A stretch of 64,000 nucleotides of DNA from assembly GCF_943193185.1 (NCBI RefSeq), contig NZ_CALPDE010000004.1, positions 78,803 through 142,802 of the forward strand, written 5' to 3'. The notes beneath the pieces were generated by a model. The model saw only the letters and a program-made list of their open reading frames with translations. It was not told where the DNA came from and did no database searches. The stretch comes from Lactococcus ileimucosae (GTDB lineage Bacteria; Bacillota; Bacilli; Lactobacillales; Streptococcaceae). Position numbers and translations under genes: made by a program. Shown piece after piece: positions 49,653 to 62,310 of this stretch. Numbering within the stretch: the first letter of the stretch is position 1; the number at the start of each line of letters is the position of its first letter.

Positions 49653-50303
49653 CTAATCTACAGCTATTGCATCTCTTAACTTTTCTAATGTTTTGGGACC
49701 GAAGCCACTCACTTTTCCCAAGTCCTCCACACTCTTAAAATTTCCATTCTCAGAGCGATAATCAATAATATCTTGTGCTTTTTTAGCGCCCACGCCACTA
49801 AGCTGCTGCAGTTCCGTTAAATCAGCCGTATTAAGGTTTATTTTTGATTTTTCTTCTTTCTCACTTCCAGCTGCTCCTCCAGACTCTCCCTCCAACAGTT
49901 TCCTTGTATCCACCTCGCCACGTGCCGGAACATAGACCTCTGCTTCATCTTGCAGCTTCTTCGCAAGATTTACAGCCTTTCTTTCTGCTTCTTCAGTAAA
50001 GCCTCCGGCACGTGCAATTGCATCGGATACACGATGTTTGGCTGAAAGTTTGTAAATACCAGGATTTTGTACAGCTCCTTTGACATCAACAAAAATATCA
50101 TCCCCAGCACTTTTTTCTTCCTTCGTTTCTTTTTCTGGTTCTGATTTTTTGTTATTTACAGCAGACCATTCAAGATTTTCTGGTTTCTTGTCGCTGCTTT
50201 TTTCCTGCTTGCTCAGGTAAAAAACACCTAGAGCAACTATGATTACAAGGCTTCCGATAATTATTTTTAAATTATCTCTGATGTATTCTGATATTTTTTC
50301 CAT
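49653..50303 (-). CDS. comEA: Competence DNA receptor ComEA
   Basis: The 216-residue protein has one membrane segment (LKIIIGSLVIIVALGVFYLS), a charged linker, a SLBB-like domain (DIFVDVKGAVQNPGIYKLSA) and a C-terminal helix-hairpin-helix pair (NLNTADLTELQQLSGVGAKK, VSGFGPKTLEKL) that binds double-stranded DNA outside the cell. The ATG at 50303 is chosen as the family-like start; no clear ribosome site is visible, and a GTG at 50327 is the alternative. Confidence 0.93.
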   Translation of the reverse strand: MEKISEYIRDNLKIIIGSLVIIVALGVFYLSKQEKSSDKKPENLEWSAVNNKKSEPEKETKEEKSAGDDIFVDVKGAVQNPGIYKLSAKHRVSDAIARAGGFTEEAERKAVNLAKKLQDEAEVYVPARGEVDTRKLLEGESGGAAGSEKEEKSKINLNTADLTELQQLSGVGAKKAQDIIDYRSENGNFKSVEDLGKVSGFGPKTLEKLRDAIAVD

Positions 50304-50351
50304 AGTTTTAAGTACGAAAAAACACACAGTTTTTCACTGCATGTTTTTATT

Positions 50352-51527
50352 TTAAGTTCCAAAGCTAACAATGATTAAACCTATCAGCACTAAGACTGCA
50401 AGAAAACCTGCGTTTACTAAAGCAAAATATTTTATAAATCCTGCTGTTTCTCCCCTTGCTTGTATGTGGATAATCTTGTAAGCAATCAATGTTGCCATTG
50501 AAGCTACAAGCGTTCCAATACCTCCAATATCAGCACCGATAACAACCGAAACAGCATGGGGTGTAAAAGGTGAAATAAGAATCGGAGCTGCAACATTAGA
50601 GATGATTTGACTCATAAAAACCGTGCCTAAAAAGGACATTTGTGGTCCAACAAAAGCATTACGAATAAAGTCAGTTAAGCTTTGGATATGAGCGATATTT
50701 CCCACAATTAAGAAAAAGAAAACAAAGGTAAAGAGCAAATGGTAATCTACCCCTTTAAAAAGAGTGGGACGATAAAAAAGAACAATAACAGCCACAATAG
50801 CTACAGCCAAATAAAAGTTCACATAACCAAAGACTGCCGCTGCCATCAAAACCATCAAAGCAATAAAGACTGAAATTTCCATTCTCTTAAACGTGTTCAC
50901 CTTAGTCTCAATAACCAGAGGTTCATTATCAATAAATTGGCAGGCCAAATTGAGGAGAAGAAAACCAGCAAGCCAAAGCAGGCCCGTCCCCTTGAAAAAT
51001 TCTAAATTTGTCAAGGCTTGTCCCAAATGATGGTCTGGGTTTTGATAGAAAGAGTACAGATAAAGGTTATGAGGATTTCCTTGCGGAAGAAGACTTGACC
51101 CTGTGTGGCAGGCCGGAACAATCATGGCTGCACCGATATAGACCGATTTACGATTTTTTATCTCTCGTGTAATGGTTAAATAAAGGGGTAAGATGGTCAA
51201 AATAGTTAAATCGTTAGTAAAAAATAAGGCAAAAAAGAAGGCCAGCATTGTGGTAAATCGTACAAGCTGACGCGTTGTTTTACTTCTCTTGACCAAGCTT
51301 TGGCCTATGTAGGATAAAATACCTGTAGAGCGAAAACCAGCAATAACCAGCATGAGACCAAAAACACTTACGATAACTTTATCGTCAAAAAATTCAGTCT
51401 GGATGCCACCCATGCTTACTGAAATCACCGCAATTATAAAGGATACAAGAAAAACCTTATCAACAATAAAAAAATGGGTCAACTTTTTGAAAGTACTGTT
51501 TGGCTTTCCTGTGATTTGCTGTTCCAT
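50352..51527 (-). CDS. ArsB/NhaD-type ion permease
   Basis: The 391-residue membrane protein has about ten segments. TNDLTILTILPLYLTI and the second-half SNVAAPILISPFTPHA are matching half-site motifs of the ion transporter superfamily (ArsB, NhaD, SLC13). The substrate is not clear: arsenite efflux is unlikely without arsenic genes nearby, and an anion or dicarboxylate is possible. AGGAG precedes the start. It stands upstream of comEA in the same direction with 48 bases between. Confidence 0.78.
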   Translation of the reverse strand: MEQQITGKPNSTFKKLTHFFIVDKVFLVSFIIAVISVSMGGIQTEFFDDKVIVSVFGLMLVIAGFRSTGILSYIGQSLVKRSKTTRQLVRFTTMLAFFFALFFTNDLTILTILPLYLTITREIKNRKSVYIGAAMIVPACHTGSSLLPQGNPHNLYLYSFYQNPDHHLGQALTNLEFFKGTGLLWLAGFLLLNLACQFIDNEPLVIETKVNTFKRMEISVFIALMVLMAAAVFGYVNFYLAVAIVAVIVLFYRPTLFKGVDYHLLFTFVFFFLIVGNIAHIQSLTDFIRNAFVGPQMSFLGTVFMSQIISNVAAPILISPFTPHAVSVVIGADIGGIGTLVASMATLIAYKIIHIQARGETAGFIKYFALVNAGFLAVLVLIGLIIVSFGT

Positions 51528-51771
51528 ATTTTCTCCTAAAAAAACTGATTAATTACACTCTTATAATTATACAACTTTTTTCCACGAATTTACGAAAAAG
51601 ATTATAAAAAAGCACATTTTTTTAGAAGGAGAAGTCTGGCAGATAGAAGGCAGCTAAAAAATGGACAAAGTTGACCTTTTTAAGCAACTGACGGTTCACA
51701 ACTCACTGCACTTTTTGCGTCTCGTCATTCTGATCTGCTAAAGCAAAAAGGCCGATAATAAAAAGCACCTT

Positions 51772-53328
51772 TTACAGTACTTTTGTTGTCCAAGATTCAC
51801 AATTCCAAGTTTCCGTGGCCACATCTTGGTAAAATTCTGGTTCATGGGAAATCAAAAGAATCGTTCCCTTATATTCTTGTAAGGCACGCTTGAGTTCATC
51901 CTTAGCATCGACATCCAAATGATTGGTTGGCTCATCAAGGACAAGCACATTGCTTTCAGCATTCATCAATTTGCAGAGGCGAACTTTAGCTTTTTCACCC
52001 CCACTTAAAACAGCGACCTTGCTTTCGATGTGTTTTTTTGTTAAGCCACAACGTGCCAGGGCAGCACGAACTTCTGCCTGATTCATTGCCGGGAAAGTAT
52101 CCCAAATCTCTTCCAAACATGTTTTCCCGTTGTCGCCCTTTACTTCTTGTTCAAAATAGCCAATTTCTAATTTTTCACCACGCTGAACTTCTCCACTAAG
52201 CGCTTTTATTTCACCCAAAATGCTGCGCAAGAGTGTTGTTTTACCGATTCCATTTGCCCCTGTAAAAACAATCTTCTGGCCACGTTCAGCCCGTAAGTTG
52301 AGTGGACGTGACAAGGGTTCATTGTAACCGATAACCAAATCTTTTGTTTCAAAAATAAGCTTGCTTGAAGTCACACCTTTTTTAAAGTCAAATTGTGGTT
52401 TTGGTCGTTCGGCGCTTAACTCAATAATATCCATTTTATCCAGTTTTTTCTGACGGGACATCGCCATATTTCGTGTCGCCACACGGGCTTTATTTCGCGC
52501 AACAAAGTCTTTCAAATCTGCTATCTCTGACTGTTGGCGTTTATATGCGGCTAACTCTTGTTTTTTCTTCATTTCATAGACAGATTGAAAGGCTTCGTAA
52601 TTACCAACATAACGGTCTAAGGAGCCATTTTCCATATGGTAAATGATGTTGATGACAGAACTTAAGAACGGAATATCGTGGGAAATCAAGATAAAGGCAT
52701 TTTCATAGTCCAGAAGATATTGTTTGAGCCACGTGATATGCTCCTCGTCCAAATAGTTTGTGGGTTCATCCAGCATCAGGATTTCGGGTTTTGTCAGCAA
52801 GAGTTTTGCCAAAAGAACCTTGGTGCGTTGGCCACCAGAAAGATCTTCAACATCACGCTCAAAACCAATCTCGTGAAGACCAAGTCCGCGCCCGATTTCT
52901 TCCACTTTAGAGTTAATTTGATAAAAGTCACTTTGCTCCAGAATATCTTGCAGCTCGCCGACTTCTTCCAAAAGCTGATCCATCTCTTCTGGCGTCACAT
53001 CTCCCATTTTCAGATAAAGAGCATTGATTTCTGCCTCAATATCAAAAAGGTACTGAAAGGCACTTGAGAGAACATCACGAATCGTTTGTCCTTTTTGCAA
53101 CACTGCATGCTGATCCAAGTAGCCAACACGGACTTTTTTTGACCATTCCACTTTTCCTTCATCAGGTTGCAAGGCTCCCGTGATAATATTCATAAAGGTG
53201 GATTTACCTTCACCATTTGCCCCGACAAGCCCGACATGTTCGCCTTTAAGCAGACGAAAAGACACATTTTCAAAAATCACGCGCTCGCCAAAGCTATGGG
53301 ATAAATTTTTTACATTGATAATACTCAT
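51772..53328 (-). CDS. ABC-F family ATPase (ribosome-associated type)
   Basis: The 518-residue protein has two ABC domains without membrane segments: Walker A GANGEGKST and GANGIGKTT, signatures LSGGQRTKVLLAKLL and LSGGEKAKVRLCKLM, Walker B LMLDEPTNYLDE and LVLDEPTNHLDV. The linker between (about 240-320) is charged and short-armed, as in the YkpA/YbiT group. Such proteins act on the ribosome in translation; the exact role is unknown and no resistance phenotype can be inferred. Confidence 0.9.
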   Translation of the reverse strand: MSIINVKNLSHSFGERVIFENVSFRLLKGEHVGLVGANGEGKSTFMNIITGALQPDEGKVEWSKKVRVGYLDQHAVLQKGQTIRDVLSSAFQYLFDIEAEINALYLKMGDVTPEEMDQLLEEVGELQDILEQSDFYQINSKVEEIGRGLGLHEIGFERDVEDLSGGQRTKVLLAKLLLTKPEILMLDEPTNYLDEEHITWLKQYLLDYENAFILISHDIPFLSSVINIIYHMENGSLDRYVGNYEAFQSVYEMKKKQELAAYKRQQSEIADLKDFVARNKARVATRNMAMSRQKKLDKMDIIELSAERPKPQFDFKKGVTSSKLIFETKDLVIGYNEPLSRPLNLRAERGQKIVFTGANGIGKTTLLRSILGEIKALSGEVQRGEKLEIGYFEQEVKGDNGKTCLEEIWDTFPAMNQAEVRAALARCGLTKKHIESKVAVLSGGEKAKVRLCKLMNAESNVLVLDEPTNHLDVDAKDELKRALQEYKGTILLISHEPEFYQDVATETWNCESWTTKVL

Positions 53329-53336
53329 ATTACTGC

Positions 53337-53669
53337 TCTTTCTTTTACATACTGTTTAATAGTTTAACACAAAAAATTGAAAGTAGAAAGTTGTGTTATT
53401 TAATCCAAAAATATTAGATATATTTGAATTTCTGGTCAGAATAATTTGAAGAACTACAAATAAATATGCCCTTCTGACATTTCAGGGCATATTTTTATCT
53501 ACAATACTTGTTTCATCGGAAAAGCAATTCCTTCTTTATTACCCGATACGTATGATGTTTTAATCTAATTTTTCCGTCATCGTAATAATAGAAAATGATA
53601 AAATAGGATTATAGAACTTCCAGCTATTTGCTGTTTTATCAAATAGACTAACTTTCTGGAAACTAGAAG
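53337..53669. other. Intergenic stretch of 333 bases with one hairpin
   Basis: The only feature seen is a perfect 11-bp stem (53462-53472 with 53484-53494), A/T flanked, likely the terminator of the small gene that ends at 53670. No coding frame with a ribosome site was found. Confidence 0.55.
53462..53494. terminator. Hairpin terminator
   Basis: AAATATGCCCT and AGGGCATATTT arms with an 11-base loop; it can work in either direction. Confidence 0.75.
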
Positions 53670-53936
53670 TTATTGAGCGATGACTTCATATTTCTTTGAA
53701 AATTTTGCATTCGACATAAAATCGATAGTTTTTCCATCATAGATAAAGACATCACCTATGTAAAGTCTTGAACCCGTTGAACGAATGTAGGCAAGACCAT
53801 ATCTCAACGATTTCTCATCAATCCAGCCCATATAACCTGTATAAAATTCCCTCTCTATCCAAGCAGGTTGAGGAGCTTCACGACTTACCACCCAAAACTC
53901 TACTTCTTTTCCCGTTTTCAAATTTATCGCCTTCAT
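53670..53936 (-). CDS. Small protein of unknown function
   Basis: An 88-residue protein starting MKAINLKTGKEVEFWVVSRE, rich in aromatic residues and predicted beta strands (FYTGYMGWIDEKSLRYGLAY). No family is recognised and no signal peptide or membrane segment is seen. The ribosome site is weak. It lies divergent from the YjbR-like gene. Confidence 0.6.
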   Translation of the reverse strand: MKAINLKTGKEVEFWVVSREAPQPAWIEREFYTGYMGWIDEKSLRYGLAYIRSTGSRLYIGDVFIYDGKTIDFMSNAKFSKKYEVIAQ

Positions 53937-54020
53937 AACTCTCTAATTATACCATATCTACGATAACCCTTTTGACAAACGACTGAAATGCTATAATGAA
54001 TACAAATAAAAGGAGGATAT

Positions 54021-54362
54021 ATGGAAAGACAAGAACTAATCAATCTAGTATTGAAACTAACAAACTCATATGAAGACTACCCCTTTAACAACAATAACCG
54101 TGAAAAAATTCTTTGGACAGCTATTAGACAAAAATCCAACAAAAAGATAATTTGCTTAATATTTGAAAAAGATAATGAATTATTAATCGACTTAAAACTT
54201 TCTCCTGAACACGGCGAAGAAGCTAGACAAATTTCTGGTGTTTTTCCTGGCTACCATATGAATAAAACGCACTGGAATACTGTGAGTGTAAACCATACTA
54301 CTCTTACACAGGAAGGTCTAATTCAAATGATTAAAGAAAGCGACAATCTTACCCAGAAATGA
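54021..54362 (+). CDS. MmcQ/YjbR-family protein
   Basis: The 113-residue protein matches the small MmcQ/YjbR (DUF419) pattern: YEDYPFNNNNREKILWTAIR, LIDLKLSPEHGEEAR, FPGYHMNKTHWNTVSVN. The family folds as a double-wing DNA-binding-like unit, but its role is unknown. AAGGAGG precedes the start by 6 bases. A CCACGC/GCGTGG hairpin (54365-54384) follows without a T-run. Confidence 0.82.
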   Translation: MERQELINLVLKLTNSYEDYPFNNNNREKILWTAIRQKSNKKIICLIFEKDNELLIDLKLSPEHGEEARQISGVFPGYHMNKTHWNTVSVNHTTLTQEGLIQMIKESDNLTQK

Positions 54363-54573
54363 AAAACCACGCGGGTAAGGCGTGGATTCTAAACAAATAT
54401 TTGTATTTTTTGCCATGACTATCATAACAAACTAAAAATATAAGGGGCACTTCTTTATTAATTTGCTATTCGTTAGTAATACAGTATTTATTGCTTTTTA
54501 TCATTCTGCTCCTTTGAATTTTTAGAGCAGGAAATACTAGGCGCAAAGTCCATCATAAAGGCACTTGTGAAAC

Positions 54574-55971
54574 TTACCCGATTGAACCCTCCATACTGTA
54601 AGAAATCAATCGGTTGAGTTCTACGGCGTATTCCATTGGGAGCTCTTTAGTAAAGGGTTCAATAAAGCCCATCACAATCATGTCTGTGGCTTCTTTTTCC
54701 GTTAAACCGCGGCTCATCAGATAGTACAACTGTTCTTCTGAGATTTTAGATACTTTGGCTTCATGTTCCAAGGCAACTTGTGAGTTATGAATCTCATTAA
54801 ATGGAATTGTATCTGATTTTGAAATATCATCCATAATAATCGTGTCACATTCAATATGTGATTTAGAATGTGCAGAGTTTTTATTGAAGGTTACTTGACC
54901 ACGATAATTTACGGCTCCACCAGATTTAGAGATGGATTTAGAAATAATCGATGAGCTTGTATTTGGTGCATTGTGAATCATTTTGGCACCTGTATCTTGC
55001 TCTTGGTTTGCGTTAGCAAAGGCTATCGAAAGCATTGTGCCACGTGCGCCAGGACCGTCCAGATAGACAGCTGGATACTTCATAGAGACACGTGAACCTA
55101 AGTTACCATCAATCCATTCCACAGTTGCATTTGCCTCTGCCTTGGCACGTTTTGTTACCAAGTTGTAGACATTATCTGACCAGTTTTGAATGGTTGAATA
55201 ACGCATGTACCCACCTTCTTCACAGAAGATTTCAACAACAGCAGCGTGCAAGCTGGCTGATGAATATGTTGGTGCAGTACAGCCCTCCACATATTGGATA
55301 GAGGCTCCTTCATCAACAATGATTAAAGTACGTTCAAACTGGCCTGATTTTTCGTTATTGATGCGGAAATAGGCTTGGATAGGAATTTCACATTTTACCC
55401 CTTTAGGCACATAAACGAAACTTCCGCCAGACCAAACTGCTGAATTCAAGGCGGCTAATTTATTGTCTGTGGGTGGGACAAGTTTTGCAAAGTATTTTTT
55501 GAAAAGTTCTGGATATTCCTTCAGAGCAGTATCCGTATCGGTGAAAATGATACCGAGCTTTTCAAATTCTTCCTTCATGTTGTGGTAAACAACTTCTGAC
55601 TCATACTGTGCCGAAGCTCCTGCTAAATAAGCACGCTCTGCTTCTGGAATACCGATTCTTTCAAAAGTTTCCTTAATTTCATCAGGAACTTCTTCCCAAG
55701 TGCGGGCAGGTTTATCCGTTGGTTTTTGATAATACACCACATCATCAAAGTCAATGTCTGACAAATCAGGGCCCCATTCTGGGAGATCTAATTTTTTGAA
55801 GGCTTCGAAGGATTTGAGGCGGAAATCCAGCATCCATTCTGGTTCTTCTTTTGCGGCTGACATCGTACGAATAACCTCTTCTGTCAGACCTGTTCCTGTA
55901 GACATGACTAATTCAGCATTATCATGAAAACCAAATTTATATTCTTCTAATACTGGAACTTCTTCTGTCAT
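54574..55971 (-). CDS. sufB: Fe-S cluster scaffold SufB
   Basis: SufB is the main scaffold of the SUF iron-sulfur assembly system. The 465-residue protein contains [40 protein letters not shown] with the conserved Cys, and [15 protein letters not shown]. It works as a SufBC2D complex. It is the last gene of sufCDSUB, 24 bases after sufU. Confidence 0.97.
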   Translation of the reverse strand: MTEEVPVLEEYKFGFHDNAELVMSTGTGLTEEVIRTMSAAKEEPEWMLDFRLKSFEAFKKLDLPEWGPDLSDIDFDDVVYYQKPTDKPARTWEEVPDEIKETFERIGIPEAERAYLAGASAQYESEVVYHNMKEEFEKLGIIFTDTDTALKEYPELFKKYFAKLVPPTDNKLAALNSAVWSGGSFVYVPKGVKCEIPIQAYFRINNEKSGQFERTLIIVDEGASIQYVEGCTAPTYSSASLHAAVVEIFCEEGGYMRYSTIQNWSDNVYNLVTKRAKAEANATVEWIDGNLGSRVSMKYPAVYLDGPGARGTMLSIAFANANQEQDTGAKMIHNAPNTSSSIISKSISKSGGAVNYRGQVTFNKNSAHSKSHIECDTIIMDDISKSDTIPFNEIHNSQVALEHEAKVSKISEEQLYYLMSRGLTEKEATDMIVMGFIEPFTKELPMEYAVELNRLISYSMEGSIG

Positions 55972-55995
55972 TATTTTCCTCTCTTTATTTGCATT

Positions 55996-56451
55996 CTAAT
56001 GTGACTCTGATACGGTAGCAGTACCCTCTGTCTCAATCGCTTTTTTCAGGGCATTCCAGGCTAGAGTTGAACATTTTACCCGTTGCGGAAATTTAGAAAC
56101 TCCTGCAAGATATTGTGCATCTCCTAAACGTTCTTGCGCTGGATCTTCATGTCCTGTCACCATTTCTGAAAAAATTCGTGCCAATTCCAAAGCTTCTGTT
56201 TTTGTCTTGCCAATCACAGCTTCCGTCATCATTGAAGCGGATGCCGTTGATATTGTACAACCGTGCCCACTAAAGGCAATATCGCTAATCTTATCTTCTG
56301 TAAACGCAACAGTTAAGCGTATCACATCACCACAGGTTGGATTGTTCAAATCAACAACACAAGCCTGCTGTAATTCACCTGCATGACGGGGAGCAGAAGA
56401 GTGATCAAGAATTACTGCACGGTATAAATTATCTAATTTTGAAAGTGCCAT
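55996..56451 (-). CDS. sufU: Sulfur-transfer protein SufU
   Basis: SufU is a zinc protein that accepts sulfur from SufS. The 151-residue protein has the three cysteine ligands in NPTCGD, FSGHGCTIS and QRVKCSTLAW, and the SufU-type insertion between the second and third Cys. It lies 24 bases after sufS. Confidence 0.95.
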   Translation of the reverse strand: MALSKLDNLYRAVILDHSSAPRHAGELQQACVVDLNNPTCGDVIRLTVAFTEDKISDIAFSGHGCTISTASASMMTEAVIGKTKTEALELARIFSEMVTGHEDPAQERLGDAQYLAGVSKFPQRVKCSTLAWNALKKAIETEGTATVSESH

Positions 56452-56475
56452 TATCTGTCTCCATTCTTCTCATTA

Positions 56476-58943
<2,468 letters not shown>

Positions 58944-59013
58944 TTATTGTATCTCCATGATAATGTTAGGTAGTTTAAAATTTTCTGATTTCTAACCACC
59001 TAAAAAACTCAGC

Positions 59014-59784
59014 TTATGCTTCTTCCTCGTACTCAATCCCTAACTCTTCAGAGATTTTTGCATAACCTTCTTTTTCAAGACGTTTCGCAAGTTCGGCTCC
59101 GCCTGTCATAACGACACGGCCTTCCATCATGATGTGAACGACATCAGGTGTAATATAGTCGAGCAGACGTTGATAGTGCGTAATGATAAGTGCCCCAAAA
59201 CTGTCACCACGCATAGCATTCACACCTTTGGAGACTACCTTAAGCGCATCGATATCAAGTCCAGAGTCAATTTCATCCAAGATAGCAAAAGTTGGCTCTA
59301 ACATCAGGAGTTGGAGGATTTCATTACGCTTTTTCTCTCCACCAGAGAAGCCTTCGTTAAGGTAACGTTCTGCCATTTCCTCTTTCATGTTGAGCAGTTC
59401 CATGTTTTTATCCAATTTTTTAATGAAATCCATAACAGAAATTTTGTCATCTTCTGCGCGTTGTGCATTGATGGCTGCACGCATAAATTCTGCGTTCGTA
59501 ATTCCTGGGATTTCTGATGGGTATTGCATTGCAAGGAATAACCCAAGACGCGCACGTTCATCAACTTCTAATTCAAGGATATTTTCACCGTCTAAGAGAA
59601 TTTCTCCTTCAGTAACTGTATAAGCTGGATTTCCCATGATTGCTGCGGATAAGGTTGATTTACCTGTACCGTTTGGGCCCATGATTGCATGTACTTCATT
59701 GGTATTAATTGTAAGATTTACACCTTTAAGGATTGCTTTGTCTTCAATACTTACATGAAGATTTTTAATTTCTAAAGTTGCCAT
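59014..59784 (-). CDS. sufC: SUF system ATPase SufC
   Basis: The 256-residue ABC-type ATPase has Walker A GPNGTGKSTL, the signature GFSGGEKKRNEILQLLMLEP and Walker B AILDEIDSGLDIDAL. It drives cluster assembly on SufBD. It is first in the operon; GAAGGAG precedes the ATG. Confidence 0.97.
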   Translation of the reverse strand: MATLEIKNLHVSIEDKAILKGVNLTINTNEVHAIMGPNGTGKSTLSAAIMGNPAYTVTEGEILLDGENILELEVDERARLGLFLAMQYPSEIPGITNAEFMRAAINAQRAEDDKISVMDFIKKLDKNMELLNMKEEMAERYLNEGFSGGEKKRNEILQLLMLEPTFAILDEIDSGLDIDALKVVSKGVNAMRGDSFGALIITHYQRLLDYITPDVVHIMMEGRVVMTGGAELAKRLEKEGYAKISEELGIEYEEEA

Positions 59785-60122
59785 TCTAACTCCTTCAATT
59801 CATAAGTAAAATATCTTTTACACTTCATCCTTCATTATATCAAAAAAGGAGTAAATCTGCTTTTTATCCGAATTATCCTTGATAAAATTCAAACATATTT
59901 TTGAATGCATTTTTTAAGGTAGTCAAGAGTAATGTACATCACTCATTCCCCATCATTATCAGCTTTGAGAACGAAAAAGATAGCTGTGGCAAAAATAACC
60001 ACAAACGATATTTTTTTGATTATTGACTAGTAAAAACCTCAGGAAATTTATATAAAAATTTCTCTTCTTCATTAGTGCCTTTAGGCACAAGGAAGATCGC
60101 GTATTAAAAAACAGGCGAAAAA
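59785..60122 (-). promoter_or_regulatory. suf promoter region (338 bases)
   Basis: On the minus strand an extended -10 box, TTGATATAAT, lies about 55 bases before sufC; a good -35 is not seen. Farther on there is a small hairpin GTGCCTTTAGGCAC (about 60075-60088). No gene was seen. Confidence 0.6.
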
Positions 60123-60140
60123 TCATTTCCGTCCTGTTTT
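60108..60140 (-). terminator. Terminator of mecA-tagO
   Basis: On the minus strand AAAACAGG and CCTGTTTT form a stem with a loop that contains the tagO stop codon, followed by a T-run. Confidence 0.6.
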
Positions 60141-61376
60141 ATCATGTTTATACCTTTTTTTTCGTTTCTTGTTTATAAGTTGCTCACGGTAGTCTGAACT
60201 CCCAATAAATCGCAATACATTAAGGAAAGGCTGTCGATTCTTACCCAATATTCCGACCATATCAATAAAGAGCCCTAAGCCAAGTAGCAGAGCAATAATC
60301 AAGAAGATACCACCAATACGACTTGAGACTTGTAAAATCAAGGAGATGAATGCAAAGATACCCGCGATACCATAAATAACTAACACAGCCCCACGGTGCG
60401 TGAAGCCGATCTGCATCAAGCGATGGTGCAAATGCATCTTATCTGCACTAGAAATACTTTGATTGTTGAGCTTACGGCGAACCATGGCTACGATAGTATC
60501 TGTCAATGGAACACCCAAAATTAAAAGTGGTGTCAAAACGGCTACAGCAGTTGCATTCTTCAAACCTTGTAGAGAAACAACAGAAATCATAAAGCCTAAA
60601 AACAAGGCGCCCGTATCCCCCAGATAAATAATTGCCGGATGATAATTATAGGGGAAAAAGCCCATAATTGCGGCTACCAAAGTAAAAATGGTGATGGGCA
60701 AGAATATGTTTGGACTAGGTAAAAAGAAGTAAGACACAATTCCCATCGTAAATAGGGAAATGACGGAAACACCACTAGCCAGCCCATCCAACCCATCGAT
60801 TAGATTTACCGCATTTGTAATAGATACAATCCAAAAGACTGTAAAAATGAAAGACAACCAAACTGGAAACTCCAAAAAAGGACCACCAAAAGGAATTTTC
60901 AAGTTATCAAACCGCGCATGCGTAAAGAACCAGGTGATTGAAGCTGCAATGAGGAGCCCAAGCATCTTCATCTTCGGCGATATTTCCTTGACATCATCAA
61001 TAAGCCCTGTAATAACTACAACTCCCCCTGCAAAGATAAAAGGAAGAATATAGCTCGTATAGGTAACCAGTTGAGAACGAGGAGCGAGGGGCTGGCCTAC
61101 CCCCACCCAAGGAAGTTGTGGATGTACAATTAGGGGAAGAATAAAGAGAGTAGAAATAGCAAAAGACAGGAAAACTGCAAGTCCTCCTGCTGAAGGCATG
61201 ACTTTCGTATTGATCCGACGTTCATTTGGCTTATCTACTGCTCCTATGCGGCGTGAGATAAAGGTCATTAAGGGTGTAAATATCAAGGACATCCCAAAAG
61301 TAACAAAGAGAACAATAAAGAACTCAACCGTAAAAGGGATACCTTTGATAGGGATTTCTTTTATAGTATCTATCAT
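60123..61376 (-). CDS. tagO: Undecaprenyl-phosphate GlcNAc-1-phosphate transferase, TagO/WecA type
   Basis: TagO starts cell-wall glycopolymer synthesis by loading GlcNAc phosphate on the lipid carrier. The 417-residue membrane protein has about eleven segments, the metal-binding motifs DKPNERRINTKVMPSAGG and NAVNLIDGLDGLASG, and the HLHHRLMQIGFTHRG loop. It lies 3 bases after mecA. Confidence 0.94.
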   Translation of the reverse strand: MIDTIKEIPIKGIPFTVEFFIVLFVTFGMSLIFTPLMTFISRRIGAVDKPNERRINTKVMPSAGGLAVFLSFAISTLFILPLIVHPQLPWVGVGQPLAPRSQLVTYTSYILPFIFAGGVVVITGLIDDVKEISPKMKMLGLLIAASITWFFTHARFDNLKIPFGGPFLEFPVWLSFIFTVFWIVSITNAVNLIDGLDGLASGVSVISLFTMGIVSYFFLPSPNIFLPITIFTLVAAIMGFFPYNYHPAIIYLGDTGALFLGFMISVVSLQGLKNATAVAVLTPLLILGVPLTDTIVAMVRRKLNNQSISSADKMHLHHRLMQIGFTHRGAVLVIYGIAGIFAFISLILQVSSRIGGIFLIIALLLGLGLFIDMVGILGKNRQPFLNVLRFIGSSDYREQLINKKRKKRYKHDKTGRK

Positions 61377-61379
61377 ATC

Positions 61380-62063
61380 TTAAATTTTAGAGAGAACTTC
61401 CAAAGCACGAGTGGTTATCAATAATTCTCCATACTCCTGTAATGTTTCACGACTTTTTGCTGTTTCCTGCCCATATTCTAACATGCGTGCCCGCATTGCA
61501 CTTACCTCTGTTTTACCTTTTGCTCTTTGATTATCAAGAATAATCAGATAAAACTTATCCTTATAGCCGTAAAGCTCTGACTCCTCTGCCTCAATTTTGA
61601 CATTTTTCACAGCTGCCAAAAGTTGCGTCATGTTATCAAACTCGACAGAATAAAAGACAAAGTCCGGGTCCGGCTTACTTTTTACTTTTGTTTCTTTATT
61701 TTCAGTTGTGTTTTTATCTGGACTTGCTCCGCCATTTTGCTTCAAATCTTCAACACGACCAAAAAAATCTGTCATGAGCTGCTCGAACTCTTCTGGATCA
61801 TCCGGAAGCGTGGTCGGATCAATGTCAATGTTTTCCTCTGTAACAATGATGTTTACACCTTTTGGAAAAGGCTGAATTTGGAAAGTCAAAAGTCCTGATG
61901 AAAATCTTTCTTCAAGTCCAAGCTCCTCTACAAGCTCATAAAAAAGATTTTCAACCATGGATTGATTGGTAAAAAAATCTGAGAGCTTCACATCGTGATC
62001 AACCAAGTCTTGAAAAGTTAGGCTAATCTTTATCGTTTTTTCGTTTATTTCTTCGTATTGCAT
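61380..62063 (-). CDS. mecA: Adaptor protein MecA
   Basis: MecA delivers substrates such as competence regulators to ClpCP. The 227-residue protein starts MQYEEINEKTIKISLTFQDL and contains the family's N-terminal domain, a charged linker (about 100-135) and the C-terminal ClpC-binding domain (FVFYSVEFDNMTQLLAAVKN). It forms an operon with tagO. Confidence 0.93.
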   Translation of the reverse strand: MQYEEINEKTIKISLTFQDLVDHDVKLSDFFTNQSMVENLFYELVEELGLEERFSSGLLTFQIQPFPKGVNIIVTEENIDIDPTTLPDDPEEFEQLMTDFFGRVEDLKQNGGASPDKNTTENKETKVKSKPDPDFVFYSVEFDNMTQLLAAVKNVKIEAEESELYGYKDKFYLIILDNQRAKGKTEVSAMRARMLEYGQETAKSRETLQEYGELLITTRALEVLSKI

Positions 62064-62297
62064 GTTTTAACCTATATTTTTCTATGCCGGTCAGCTTACC
62101 GATAACCCTTAGTTCTATTTTTATAAACCGACATTCTTCACTTATAATTAACTGTTTCTCTTAATTATAACATATAAAAGACTTTTCGCGTTTTTTTGCC
62201 TCATTCAAAATCCTCCTGTTGGCTTGTTACTTTTACGAAAAAGTTTCGTATCATTCGCAATCCTTATGTTATTTACCTCTAAAATATATTTTTTTGA

Positions 62298-62310
62298 TAG
62301 AATAGTTCTA
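62298..62310 (+). promoter_or_regulatory. Extended -10 box just before the lipid kinase start
   Basis: TGATAGAAT ends 6 bases before the ATG at 62310, so transcription should begin at or near the start codon; no ribosome binding site is present. Confidence 0.55.

Noticed and set aside
51540..51771. Possible small gene or RNA downstream of the ABC-F gene
   Set aside because: Only weak hairpins and no promoter or ribosome site were seen.
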